DNA of 64,000 nucleotides from Blautia sp. OF03-15BH (GCF_003463065.1 NZ_QSCM01000001.1:124001-188000); one strand, 5' to 3'; numbered from the stretch's first letter, positions 35,798 to 43,899 are shown. Notes: a model not told the origin generated them from the letters alone. Numbers and translations are program-made.

Positions 35798-35843
35798 ATG
35801 ATAGCACAGAAGCACAATAAATAACACTTACAGTCGCTGTAAG
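35798..35843 (-). promoter_or_regulatory. Activated promoter with 17-bp palindromic regulator site
   Basis: The minus strand has TATCAT (35798-35803) as -10, a 17-bp spacer and a weak TGTTAT (35821-35826) at -35. Directly abutting it upstream is the perfect palindrome CTTACAG-CGA-CTGTAAG (35827-35843). A palindrome next to a poor -35 is the layout of response-regulator-activated Bce-type promoters. Confidence 0.65.
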
Positions 35844-36141
35844 GATTCTGTTCCTGTTTTCAGAACAAGAATGACGCATCAAGCGGAATAAGTATATGTT
35901 TTGTAAAAACGTCGGGTGACAATGAAAAAATATACTGGACTACCGGATTGGCTAACTTGCATTTCTTTGTCAATTCTGGTAACCGCTTCAAACATGGAAG
36001 TTTCTGTTCTTACTTTTATTATACTCAATCAATAAAATCAACACGGTTCAGCAAATTTTAATTATTTCCAATATGACAAAATTGCTTCCTGTTATATTTA
36101 TCTATTTCTTTATTTCTCTATTATTCCGATCCGGTCTTCCA
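35844..36141. other. AT-rich gap at the right end of the first element
   Basis: No gene or clear structure is seen. The sequence is AT-rich and leads into the arm-type sites and att repeat at the element's right end. Confidence 0.3.
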
Positions 36142-36160
36142 AAGGTATAAATAAGGTGTA
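36142..36160. promoter_or_regulatory. Integrase arm-type sites, right end of the first element
   Basis: AAGGTATA (36142-36149) and AAGGTGTA (36153-36160) repeat the boxes at 27293-27312 in the same orientation, 85-105 bp inside the right att site. Confidence 0.5.
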
Positions 36161-36223
36161 AATTATTCGTCAATCATCAAAAAATCCTTTAAAGCCTAGG
36201 CTTTCACAGCATCCATTAAACAC

Positions 36224-36258
36224 TGCCGTGGCAGATGAAAAGTACTTTTATCATTGTT
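36224..36258. other. Right att site with copied phosphatase N-terminus and native ribosome binding site
   Basis: This matches 27148-27182 with three substitutions. On the minus strand it reads as a phosphatase start, MIKVLFICHGSV then stop. Just upstream (36265-36270) is AAGGAG, 10 nt from the ATG, which looks like the original ribosome binding site of the phosphatase gene now separated from it by 9 kb. Confidence 0.7.
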
Positions 36259-36383
36259 TTATTTCTCCTTGATTTGCCCCGGAATGCCCTTGTTTGCAAG
36301 GGATTTCGGGGATTTGTGAAATGTGTGATTTAGGTGGCATCTTGGCAAAATAGGGCAAGATGAAGCAAGTTGTTGCGGGCTGT

Positions 36384-36424
36384 TAGTAGTAAAAATAGTA
36401 GTAAAAGGAAAATACTTACTACTA
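36384..36424. promoter_or_regulatory. Arm-type site set of a second element end
   Basis: Direct repeats TAGTAGTAAAA at 36384-36394 and 36396-36406 (12 bp apart) and inverted TTACTACTA at 36416-36424. The arrangement (two direct boxes 12 bp apart, then one inverted about 20 bp on) is the same as at the first element's left end (27293, 27305, 27326) but with a different sequence. No integrase follows. Confidence 0.5.
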
Positions 36425-36431
36425 AGGATTA

Positions 36432-37811
36432 TTAAATTCTCCCGTGACATTTTTTATATTTTAATCCACTCCCACACGGACACTTTTCATTTGGATATAT
36501 CTTTTCCTTTCTTCTTTCCTTTGTTGGAAATTCAACTGGCAAAGGTTTCACTCCCTTTGATAAAAGTTCAAGTTCCCTTAATCTATAAAGATATTCCGAA
36601 ATAACTAAAACTGTTTTAAACATAGATAATGCCTCTATTTCAAACTCAAGCAAGTATTCCGATAATTTCTTCTCTCTCTTTCTAGGATCTGGGATATATA
36701 TTATTTTTTGAGTTGAGGTTTCATACTCAACATCATTATGTCCAATTGCATTTCTAAGTTTTTGATTATACCTCACATCTATTGTGCGCATATAAATTTC
36801 ATTTGTATTATACAAACGGAATCTATGTGCTTTTGATGAAGTTATGAATTTATCTAATGAAACTATTCCAGCATCATTATTAATAAAATTATTGGCATCA
36901 TCTCTGTTTTTTATATTATCAATCGCCGCAGGAATAATAAGCAAATTGCCCAATGTTTCATATGTATCTAAATAAAACTGTTTTACATCATCGTAGGTAC
37001 TCGTTGTAGTTCCTTCTGTTTCAAAATCAATATTCTCTTCTTCACAAAACTGTAATGAAAAAGCCGGAACTAAATAAGGAAACGTTTCTATGAACTCACC
37101 CAGCAAAACATTAATTTGTTCTTGCATTTGATTTAATCCATATCCATCATGAGAATTAAGATATTCTATAAAAGAATTTATTTGTTCCTTTTCTAATTTC
37201 AAAATGCTTGAACCGATTTCAGGTAAACTTATAATTTCAGGTTTAAGTGGTAAAAGGAATCCATGAACTTCTATCATACGAACTGCACGTATAATTTCAA
37301 GTTCATTTCTACACATAATAAAATCCTCAGGAAATATCTTCTTAATCTCTTGAATCAAATACTCCCGGTTTCCACCCTTATACAATTGCAATACCCTCTT
37401 ATATTGAGGCCAAATATTAATTGTATGCTTAAGCGTTGCCACTCTTCTTCCAAAATCTTTATAATTATTAAAGTCGGTCATTTTCTGCTGATATCGAATA
37501 AATGGAGTAACAAAGTTGTCTTGTAACACCCATCCTTCGCACATCTTTATTGTGGGGAACTCTCCCGAACATTCCACTACATAATCCGGCAAAGTAGTTG
37601 GAGTAGCATTTACCATTTCGGCATTTTCAAATTTAAACTTAAGCTCTGGAATTTCTTGTCCAATCTTTACTTTTCCTTTTAATGAGATGCCACATTTTCC
37701 ACAGGTTACAGCAATTGGATGTTCATCAAGCCAACCGACTTGTAATCTTATTCTAGTAACACATCCGCAAACCTCACACTTTATAAACTCATTATATACC
37801 AATGACCTCAC
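36432..37811 (-). CDS. SEC-C protein with N-terminal zinc ribbon and HEPN-like RNAIGH motif
   Basis: A 459-residue protein of unknown function. Visible parts: an N-terminal zinc ribbon (CEVCGC at 12-17, CGKCG at about 37-41), a long helical middle, a KLRNAIGHND motif near residue 355 that fits the Rx4-6H signature of HEPN ribonucleases, further helices, and a C-terminal SEC-C metal-binding motif CPCGSGLKYKKCHGR. AT-rich codon use differs from the flanking chromosome. It overlaps the upstream 140-residue gene by 20 bp. The pairing and location in a mobile element suggest a defence or toxin-like RNase module, but this is only an inference. Confidence 0.7.
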   Translation of the reverse strand: MRSLVYNEFIKCEVCGCVTRIRLQVGWLDEHPIAVTCGKCGISLKGKVKIGQEIPELKFKFENAEMVNATPTTLPDYVVECSGEFPTIKMCEGWVLQDNFVTPFIRYQQKMTDFNNYKDFGRRVATLKHTINIWPQYKRVLQLYKGGNREYLIQEIKKIFPEDFIMCRNELEIIRAVRMIEVHGFLLPLKPEIISLPEIGSSILKLEKEQINSFIEYLNSHDGYGLNQMQEQINVLLGEFIETFPYLVPAFSLQFCEEENIDFETEGTTTSTYDDVKQFYLDTYETLGNLLIIPAAIDNIKNRDDANNFINNDAGIVSLDKFITSSKAHRFRLYNTNEIYMRTIDVRYNQKLRNAIGHNDVEYETSTQKIIYIPDPRKREKKLSEYLLEFEIEALSMFKTVLVISEYLYRLRELELLSKGVKPLPVEFPTKERRKEKIYPNEKCPCGSGLKYKKCHGRI

Positions 37812-38214
37812 ACTCCTGACCGTCTTGATTACATTGTTTTAACCGCAACAAATATAATAATGCATATGCTCTATTATACAAATATTCAACAAATTGAGAG
37901 TCATTCAATGCTTCTCTTTGCTGTTTTGCACCGTTTAAATAATCATTATGTCTAATATCAAAATACTCATTTGATAGTTTCATTAACTCATTTAGTTCGT
38001 TTTTAACCACAGCATATACTTTTGAATTCGTGTCTTTGTTAACAGACAAGGCTAACTGAGAATATTGACTATTTCTATTACCTTCTTGTGTTGATATCAA
38101 GTACTGTAAAGCATCAATCAAAAAATCCAAAGCACTTTTTTTCTCCATAAGATCATTGCTATTAATCATATCTTCAGAAAATCTGATTTTTCTTTCAAAC
38201 ATACGATAATTCAA
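37792..38214 (-). CDS. Hypothetical partner of the SEC-C/HEPN-like protein
   Basis: A 140-residue, mostly helical, charged protein that I do not recognise. Features: SALDFLIDALQYLIS, NELNELMKLSNEYFDIRHNDYLNGAKQQREAL and a Leu/Tyr-rich helix near the end. There is no signal peptide or membrane segment. Its 3' end overlaps the SEC-C gene by 20 bp, so the two are probably made together in similar amounts, as in toxin-antitoxin or two-gene abortive-infection operons. The start ATG at 38214 (MNYRMFERKI) has no strong ribosome binding site; the second ATG at 38202 is an alternative. Confidence 0.6.
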   Translation of the reverse strand: MNYRMFERKIRFSEDMINSNDLMEKKSALDFLIDALQYLISTQEGNRNSQYSQLALSVNKDTNSKVYAVVKNELNELMKLSNEYFDIRHNDYLNGAKQQREALNDSQFVEYLYNRAYALLYLLRLKQCNQDGQECEVIGI

Positions 38215-38317
38215 TATTTTATCAATACCATAAGTGCTCTTATATCTTCTTTTTCCTCAACAACCATTGGATTTGAAATCGCCTTATTAACTTTTGTAAT
38301 ATAATCAATTACCATTT

Positions 38318-38782
38318 GTGACTTTCAGGCAGCATGTTTCTGATGTTGATGCTTCTGTTAAAGCGGCTGATCAGAGAATAGCACACATCACCAGTGAGCT
38401 AAGCACGCAGAAAGTCATTCAGAAACACTGTGATTCTTACCGGCTCTGCCGTAAAGTGATAGAAGATTGCAAATCTGCAAAAAATCCAAAAGAATACCGT
38501 TCCAAGCATCTGGCAGAATACCAACTCCACGATTCACTAAAAAAAGAGCTTCAGGATCTCGGTGTTACCAAAATCCCTAGCTCTGAAAAAATCCAGAAGC
38601 GGATTGAAAATCTTGAATCTGAACAAGCTGCTACCGTCCGGGAAAAACAGAAATTACAGAAAAAGCAGAAAACACTGGATATCATTCAGCAAAATTTCTC
38701 TGTGCTGCTCGATGCTCCTGAAATCAATTCAGACTTACTTCCGGCAAAACGGGAACCTGTTTCTGTCACAAGAGATAAATAA
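38318..38782 (+). pseudogene. C-terminal fragment of a Mob relaxase
   Basis: 154 codons rich in coiled-coil residues (DASVKAADQRIAHITSELST, CRKVIEDCKSAKNPKEYRSKH, LKKELQDLGVTKIPSSEKIQ) resembling the C-terminal region of Tn1549/CTn-type MobA/MobL relaxases. The catalytic N-terminal domain with the HUH or tyrosine motif is absent; the reading frame begins abruptly next to the SEC-C module. It is the only plus-strand remnant here. The match comes from pattern memory of relaxase tails and should be checked by alignment. Confidence 0.55.
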
Positions 38783-38797
38783 GATTGCACTGACAAC

Positions 38798-39316
38798 TCA
38801 ATTATTCTCTTCCAAATCTTCCCAAGGTTTCAGACCCATTTCCTCCCAGGTGACACCATACGGTGCACCTCCGGAGGTATAACCGGCAATAACGAAAAAT
38901 CTGTCATCTTGCAAGATTTCTTCTTTAGCCAGATTATCTCTTGTTTCTTGTTTCCGTCTTGCTCGCCTCTGCTGCTTCTTTTGTTTCGCAACAGCTGCTT
39001 TTTCTTCCGGCGTTTTCTTATGTTTTTTTGCCATAAGTGTTTCTATTATAATTCCATTCTGAATGTCTCTCAGGATACGTTCTTCATAACTCTTTTCACG
39101 CTTTTCAACAATTTTATAAAATTCTTCATATTCCGTTTTAGGAGCAAGCGATTGAACTGCCGTAAACAAACTTTTGCATATATCATTCATTTCAGTAGCA
39201 TCCGGCATTCGCTGATTCTCAAGATAAAACTTCAAGTGCATTTTGTATGTTTTATCTGCTATTGCACTCTTCTGTTTTTGTTTTAAGTCTTTATAGCTTC
39301 TGTCGTTCCTCTGCAT
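38798..39316 (-). CDS. Hypothetical basic protein
   Basis: A 172-residue protein, not recognised. The N-terminal half is helical and charged (KQKQKSAIADKTYKMHLKFY). A strongly basic stretch (KKHKKTPEEKAAVAKQKKQQRRARRKQ, about 95-121) is followed by a C-terminal motif RFFVIAGYTSGGAPYGVTWEEM that recurs in uncharacterised Firmicute proteins. Its ATG is 8 bp from the stop of the YaiI fragment, with GAGGA upstream. Nucleic-acid binding is suggested only by charge. Confidence 0.65.
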   Translation of the reverse strand: MQRNDRSYKDLKQKQKSAIADKTYKMHLKFYLENQRMPDATEMNDICKSLFTAVQSLAPKTEYEEFYKIVEKREKSYEERILRDIQNGIIIETLMAKKHKKTPEEKAAVAKQKKQQRRARRKQETRDNLAKEEILQDDRFFVIAGYTSGGAPYGVTWEEMGLKPWEDLEENN

Positions 39317-39326
39317 CTACAATTCC

Positions 39327-39698
39327 TCATCTGCCTTCTTTCTCCCGTGCCATCAAAAGCATTTTTTCAAAAGACTGAGCGAATCTTTCATCATCTTCCT
39401 CCGTCCGCTTCTTCGGTCCCTTGACATGACATTTACGGGAACTTCTTCTGGCTTTTTTACTCAGGTGACGTTCCATTAGCATCTGATCAATATTATCATC
39501 CGTGTACCATTTACCTGATTGATGAATAGCATAAGCACCTTTTCCCAATGCCATTGCAGCCACACCATAGTCCTGTGATACGACAATATCTCCTTTATGG
39601 CAGATACTAATCAGTTTATAATCTACTGCATCTGCTCCTGCACCGACAACAACAACTTTACTATAAAAACTCTTTTCCGTGCTGCTGATAAAGCACAA
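39327..39698 (-). pseudogene. YaiI/YqxD (DUF188) protein lacking its N-terminus
   Basis: The 123-codon ORF matches DUF188 proteins from VVVVGAGADAVDYKL onward: CHKGDIVVSQDYGVAAMALGKGAYAIHQ, YTDDNIDQMLMERHLS and GPKKRTEEDDERFAQSFEKML. Full-length members (about 150 residues) have about 30 more residues at the N-terminus starting near an ILVDADACP motif, which is missing. The first residues here (MCFISSTEKSF) are out-of-frame sequence of the carboxypeptidase gene, so the gene is a recombination fusion. Confidence 0.75.
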
Positions 39699-40536
39699 TC
39701 AAGTTATAGTCGTCAGACAGAGAGCCAGTCTTAATTCCGCATACATTTTCGTTGTAATATTCGGATGTCGGATCAAGGAAGGCGTTTGTATTCTGCCATA
39801 TTTGTGTACTGCCATCAGGCAGTGTTGCCGTATAAGTGTTTTGAGATACAATTTCTCTAAACCACGAGTATTCCAACAACCGATATACTACTTCTTTCAA
39901 ATCTAAAGTGGTGGTAAGTGCCTCCATATCAAAACCACTCGGATCATATAAAACTGTGTCTAAGTACCCCTGCTGTTGCAAATGCAGGTTTAAGTTCTCC
40001 ATGAAAATCCTCACACGCTCTTGACAGCTTTCTGCTTGCGGCGAAAGTAATCCTCCACAATAATCAGCAACCACATAAGCTGCGTCATTCCCTGACGGTA
40101 CTAACATTGCCGCAAATAGATTGTGTAAAAAGTATTCTTTTTCCTTGATTTGAGCAACAGACGAGCCAGGTTTCGTGAGTGAAATAGCACCATAGTCTGC
40201 AACAACGATACTATCAAGGTCTGCTAAAGTTGACGCATACTCAATAACAAACAGCTTGGCTAAACTTGCAGGAATTTGTGGCTCGTTCTCGTTTTTTGAA
40301 ACAAATATTTCATCATCAGAACAATCCACCAAAATCAGCGATTTTGCATTATAAGAGTCAGGAAAATCTTCTTTGTAGAGAAAACCATTTATTTTATTCT
40401 TTACCTCTCTGAAATTTTCCGGCTGCATTGCCCACGGCACAAACATTATACCTATGCCGATACAAACTACAAGCAAAAACAAAAATACTCCAAATCGTTT
40501 TTTCTTACGGCGTTTTCTCTGCATATATGTGCTCAC
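39661..40536 (-). CDS. D-Ala-D-Ala carboxypeptidase (PBP5/VanY-like), C-terminally truncated
   Basis: A 291-residue serine D,D-carboxypeptidase anchored by an N-terminal helix (about 15-35). The three active-site motifs are present: SLAK in QIPASLAKLF (about 88-97), SGN in MLVPSGNDAAYV, and KTG in CGIKTGSLSDDYN. The protein ends only about 20 residues after KTG, whereas relatives have another 40-60, because the gene is fused to a DUF188 fragment. It trims the terminal D-Ala of stem peptides. It lies last in a VanRS-linked operon with a lipoprotein and transporter, so a link to envelope stress or glycopeptides is likely. Confidence 0.85.
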   Translation of the reverse strand: MSTYMQRKRRKKKRFGVFLFLLVVCIGIGIMFVPWAMQPENFREVKNKINGFLYKEDFPDSYNAKSLILVDCSDDEIFVSKNENEPQIPASLAKLFVIEYASTLADLDSIVVADYGAISLTKPGSSVAQIKEKEYFLHNLFAAMLVPSGNDAAYVVADYCGGLLSPQAESCQERVRIFMENLNLHLQQQGYLDTVLYDPSGFDMEALTTTLDLKEVVYRLLEYSWFREIVSQNTYTATLPDGSTQIWQNTNAFLDPTSEYYNENVCGIKTGSLSDDYNLIVLYQQHGKEFL

Positions 40537-40567
40537 CTCCCAACACCAAAACTCCTATGTGCCATTT

Positions 40568-41071
40568 TTAATCGGCATAATTTGCCTGAATACACTCTGT
40601 AAATCCAGACGGATCTCCCAACTTAGCTTTATCAATATTATCACGAAGATATTTGCGTGTGGCGTCATCACAGCGATCTGTTCCCATATAAGGCATATCA
40701 AAGGCTTTTTCGAGTTCAGCTAAGGCTTTTGCCGCCCTTTCCGAATCCGTATTGTAAGTATCAAGCCATTCCTGCATCCAAGAATATTCCCAAAGGTTAG
40801 ATGCTCTTGTATCGCCATATCCTATCTGAAAAGACGCTCCCGTATCTTCGCCTTCCAAAGCATCAGGCGGCGTAAAGCCCTCCGGCCAATTCAAACTCTC
40901 AATGGTCGTTAGGTATTCTTCTTCAATGGTAGCAAAGTCCGTGAAACCTCTTGTGTTTGTGTCGGAGTCCGAAGAAGTGGAGCAGCCTGCCAGCATAATC
41001 ACCAGCAAAGAAATCATAACACACAATAACAGTCTGTACGGTCTTTCGGATTTTGAGATTGTTCGTTTCAT
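40568..41071 (-). CDS. Lipoprotein of unknown function
   Basis: A 167-residue protein with a basic N-terminus, a hydrophobic segment and a lipobox LAGCS (Cys about 30), then a short Ser/Asp linker. The mature part is acidic and has FTPPDALEGEDTGASFQIGYG and a Trp-rich LWEYSWMQEWLDTYN. I do not know a family function. It lies between the transporter permease and the D,D-carboxypeptidase in one operon, suggesting it assists an envelope process. A GGAGG site precedes the ATG. Confidence 0.8.
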   Translation of the reverse strand: MKRTISKSERPYRLLLCVMISLLVIMLAGCSTSSDSDTNTRGFTDFATIEEEYLTTIESLNWPEGFTPPDALEGEDTGASFQIGYGDTRASNLWEYSWMQEWLDTYNTDSERAAKALAELEKAFDMPYMGTDRCDDATRKYLRDNIDKAKLGDPSGFTECIQANYAD

Positions 41072-41098
41072 TTTGTTTCCTCCTTGAATTGAGTTTTA

Positions 41099-42292
41099 TT
41101 ATCTAAGAGCCAATGCAGGCTCTAATTTTGCTGCTTTCAATGCTGGTAATAATCCGCCCAATAATGCTGTAAGCACAGACACAGCAACTGCAACAACAGC
41201 AACGCTGATTGGATAACTCGGTGTTCCCACCGGGGAATCCACAGGGAGCAACGCTCCAATACAATGCACCAAAATCAGCGAAATCAAAATAGCTGCAAAG
41301 CAAACGAATATTGATAAAATCAACTGTGAGCCTAAAACCAATGCCACAATATTTGTTCGTGAAGCACCTATCGCTCTGCGGATCAGCAACTCATGTGTGC
41401 GCTGTTCCAATGAAGATAGTCCGATATTGATCTGCCCTAATACGGAAACAAACAGCAACAAAAGCGAAGTAACCAAAAGCCCTAATTGCAGTATGGACAA
41501 TACCGAATCATAGGTATCTCCAATATCACTCCGCCCAGCACTTTCCCAGTAACCGCCAATGGTATCAGTCAAAATGTCGCCAAGGGCAGAATGTATCTGT
41601 TCGATTGTCAGTCCTGTTGTGGGATGCCAATACACATTTGCATTTTGTACTTGCCACATTGCTGGTGCGAAATTGAGGATCGCCGCAGAATCCGCATAGA
41701 TAGTCGGAAAATCCCTGCCATCGTTTACTACTCCGACAATATTGAATGGGGTTAACGAAAGTGTGCTTTTTACATTTCCTGCAGCATAGGGCGAATCATT
41801 AAAATAGTTTTTAGCTTCTTTGTTTATGACCACTTCAAGCGATCCGCCCTCACTCGAAGGCTCTAACCATCTACCGGATGTCATTGGAAGATTATAGACT
41901 TGACTATATGCCTCCGTGGTGCAAACTAAATCAAAAGCCATCAGGTTTTGGTAAACATCATTCGGCGGTATTGGCGTTAAATCTTTCATTGGTGCAAATC
42001 GAATATCTTCTCCCATAGAAAAAGTAACAGCGGCTACATCATCAATGGCTTCAAATCTCTGGAATAATTGTTCCATTTTATTTCTATCGTGAAAATCGGA
42101 TTCCGTTATCACGAATGAGTAAGTAGGTGACCAGCCATATACCTGTGCGTTTACGGAAATCAAATACTCCCGTCCAAGCGTACCAACTAATACCGATCCA
42201 AGCATTGCGATAATGCCTACAAGCATTGAAACACTTGTCAGAATACTTCTAAGTGGAGACAGACGAAGGTCTTTAAGTATCATTTTTAGCAC
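41099..42292 (-). CDS. MacB-like ABC transporter permease
   Basis: A 397-residue permease with the MacB/FtsX layout: a first helix at about 15-37, a periplasmic-type domain of about 220 residues (MacB_PCD region), then three helices at about 277-390. The conserved RTHELLIRRAIGASRTNIVALVL is in the cytoplasmic loop. It overlaps the ATPase gene by 20 bp and completes a MacA-like adaptor, ATPase and permease set. In Gram-positives such sets export or counter peptides and envelope-acting compounds. Confidence 0.9.
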   Translation of the reverse strand: MLKMILKDLRLSPLRSILTSVSMLVGIIAMLGSVLVGTLGREYLISVNAQVYGWSPTYSFVITESDFHDRNKMEQLFQRFEAIDDVAAVTFSMGEDIRFAPMKDLTPIPPNDVYQNLMAFDLVCTTEAYSQVYNLPMTSGRWLEPSSEGGSLEVVINKEAKNYFNDSPYAAGNVKSTLSLTPFNIVGVVNDGRDFPTIYADSAAILNFAPAMWQVQNANVYWHPTTGLTIEQIHSALGDILTDTIGGYWESAGRSDIGDTYDSVLSILQLGLLVTSLLLLFVSVLGQINIGLSSLEQRTHELLIRRAIGASRTNIVALVLGSQLILSIFVCFAAILISLILVHCIGALLPVDSPVGTPSYPISVAVVAVAVSVLTALLGGLLPALKAAKLEPALALR

Positions 42293-42986
42293 AAGTTATC
42301 CTCCCTCCATCCATTTCAAAAATCGTATCACAGGTATCTGCAATATCAGGATCGTGCGTAACCAACAGCAGCATAATTCCATTTTCTTTTACGACGCTGT
42401 GCAACAGTTCCATAATCTGCGTTCCCGTCTTTTTATCCAACGCTCCCGTAGGCTCATCACATAAAATGGCTTCCGGAGATACTGCAAGCGCCCTTGCGAT
42501 TGCAACTCTTTGTTGTTCACCGCCGGACAAATTGATTGGGTAATCATTTTCCTTGCTTTCTAAGCCGACACTTTTTAGCAAGCCTGTAATTATCTCGTGA
42601 CGCTGTTTGGCGGTAAACGACTTTTTGGCATAGAGTAGGGGTAATTCGATATTTTCCCATACCCGCAAGTGCTTAATCAGAGAGTAGTTCTGAAATACAA
42701 ATCCGATATTATTGGCTCGCAGTATAGACAGATCACGGTCTTTCAAAGCAGAAATAGATATACCATCATAAAGGTACTCGCCCTCATATTCCCGATTTAA
42801 CAAGCCAATAATGGATATAAGGCTTGTTTTGCCTGAGCCGGACTTTCCGACAATGGCATAACTGCGCCCTCGTTGCAATTCCATATTAGCGTTGGTTACT
42901 GTTGTCAGCATATCGCCATTATTCAATTTGACGCTTGCTTTCAAATCCTTTATTTTGATTAAAGTCTTTTCGGAAATTCCTTTCAT
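42273..42986 (-). CDS. MacB/LolD-type ABC ATPase
   Basis: A 237-residue ATPase. The ATG at 42986 (MKGISEKTLIKI) is preferred over a TTG 24 bp upstream because the GAGGGGGA site is in front of it. Motifs: VGKSGSGKTSLISI (Walker A), FVFQNYSLIKHLRVWEN (Q loop), NLSGGEQQRVAIARAL (signature), ILCDEPTGALDK (Walker B) and LVTHDPDIAD (H loop). It starts 4 bp after the adaptor stop. Confidence 0.93.
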   Translation of the reverse strand: MKGISEKTLIKIKDLKASVKLNNGDMLTTVTNANMELQRGRSYAIVGKSGSGKTSLISIIGLLNREYEGEYLYDGISISALKDRDLSILRANNIGFVFQNYSLIKHLRVWENIELPLLYAKKSFTAKQRHEIITGLLKSVGLESKENDYPINLSGGEQQRVAIARALAVSPEAILCDEPTGALDKKTGTQIMELLHSVVKENGIMLLLVTHDPDIADTCDTIFEMDGGRITCAKNDT

Positions 42987-42990
42987 TTTA

Positions 42991-43848
42991 TCAAATCCCC
43001 CTCGGATCAAGGTTTGGCGGAGTAGCAGAAACTACATCGCCCTCCTCTAAGCCGGACAGTATTTCTATATTGGCTCCGTCTGTCACACCCAATGTCACTT
43101 TTGTTTCCACTCTTTCTCCATTCGGAGTAATTACAGTAACCAATCCCGTCCCTTGTCTACCCGCTATTACCGACAGCGGCAATATAAGGACATCATTTCT
43201 CGTTGTCGCCGTTATGACTACCGTTGCACTTTGCCCCGATTTCACATCGACTGTTTGACTGATCAAGCATTGCAGAATGCCCTCTTGCGGCACGATTCCC
43301 GTAAACGCATTTTCATCTGCGGCAGGCGACACCACGGCAATCATATCGGTTGGTCCTACACCATCATATACTTGAAATTTTGCTTTCAACTCTGCATACT
43401 CCGGTAAGGTACTCAAAAAATTATCTGCCTCTACATTGAGGGCAAATCCTGTATAATGCACTATCGCTACGGGATAATTACTCGGTACGCTTTCATTGGA
43501 TGGGGCAATAGAGGTAATTGTACCATCCACCGGAGATTTCAATTCTTTGCCGTTCACAGTTCCAATAATTTGCCCGGCAGTGATTTTTTCTTCTAATTCT
43601 ACCGCTGTATTAAATATGCCATTTTCGGGTGAGAAAATAATAAACGGTACTGCCGGAACAATAGTCGTTTGCGTTGAAACGGTTGGAGTAATTGTCCCTC
43701 GTACAACTGATACCGTTTTTTCTGCGGATGTTGCGCTATCTGTAAGATTGTTTTCGTCTGTCTGCCCAATTGCAGAGCAGGCAGATAGCGTAAATACAAG
43801 AAACAAAATAGAACATAGCAGCATTTGTTTTCTTAGCAACTTCATCAT
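42991..43848 (-). CDS. MacA/HlyD-like membrane-fusion lipoprotein
   Basis: A 285-residue adaptor lipoprotein: signal peptide with lipobox LSACS (Cys about 24), then beta-barrel and lipoyl-like segments (IIGTVNGKELKSPVDGTITSI) and VLILPLSVIAGRQGTGLVTVI, and the final barrel ITPNGERVETKVTLGV ... ILSGLEEGDVV. It is shorter than Gram-negative MacA because the coiled-coil hairpin is nearly absent. It is the first gene of the transporter and carboxypeptidase operon; VanR-like boxes and a -10 lie upstream. It couples with the ATPase and permease that follow. Confidence 0.87.
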   Translation of the reverse strand: MMKLLRKQMLLCSILFLVFTLSACSAIGQTDENNLTDSATSAEKTVSVVRGTITPTVSTQTTIVPAVPFIIFSPENGIFNTAVELEEKITAGQIIGTVNGKELKSPVDGTITSIAPSNESVPSNYPVAIVHYTGFALNVEADNFLSTLPEYAELKAKFQVYDGVGPTDMIAVVSPAADENAFTGIVPQEGILQCLISQTVDVKSGQSATVVITATTRNDVLILPLSVIAGRQGTGLVTVITPNGERVETKVTLGVTDGANIEILSGLEEGDVVSATPPNLDPRGI

Positions 43849-43899
43849 TCCTCCTTATGCTGTATCACAAAAAATACGAGCCTCTATCTTGATACTTTT

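Noticed and set aside
36259..36450. Minus-strand 63-codon ORF at the second element end
   Set aside because: Covers arm-type sites and overlaps the SEC-C stop; low-complexity Ser/Phe-rich translation.
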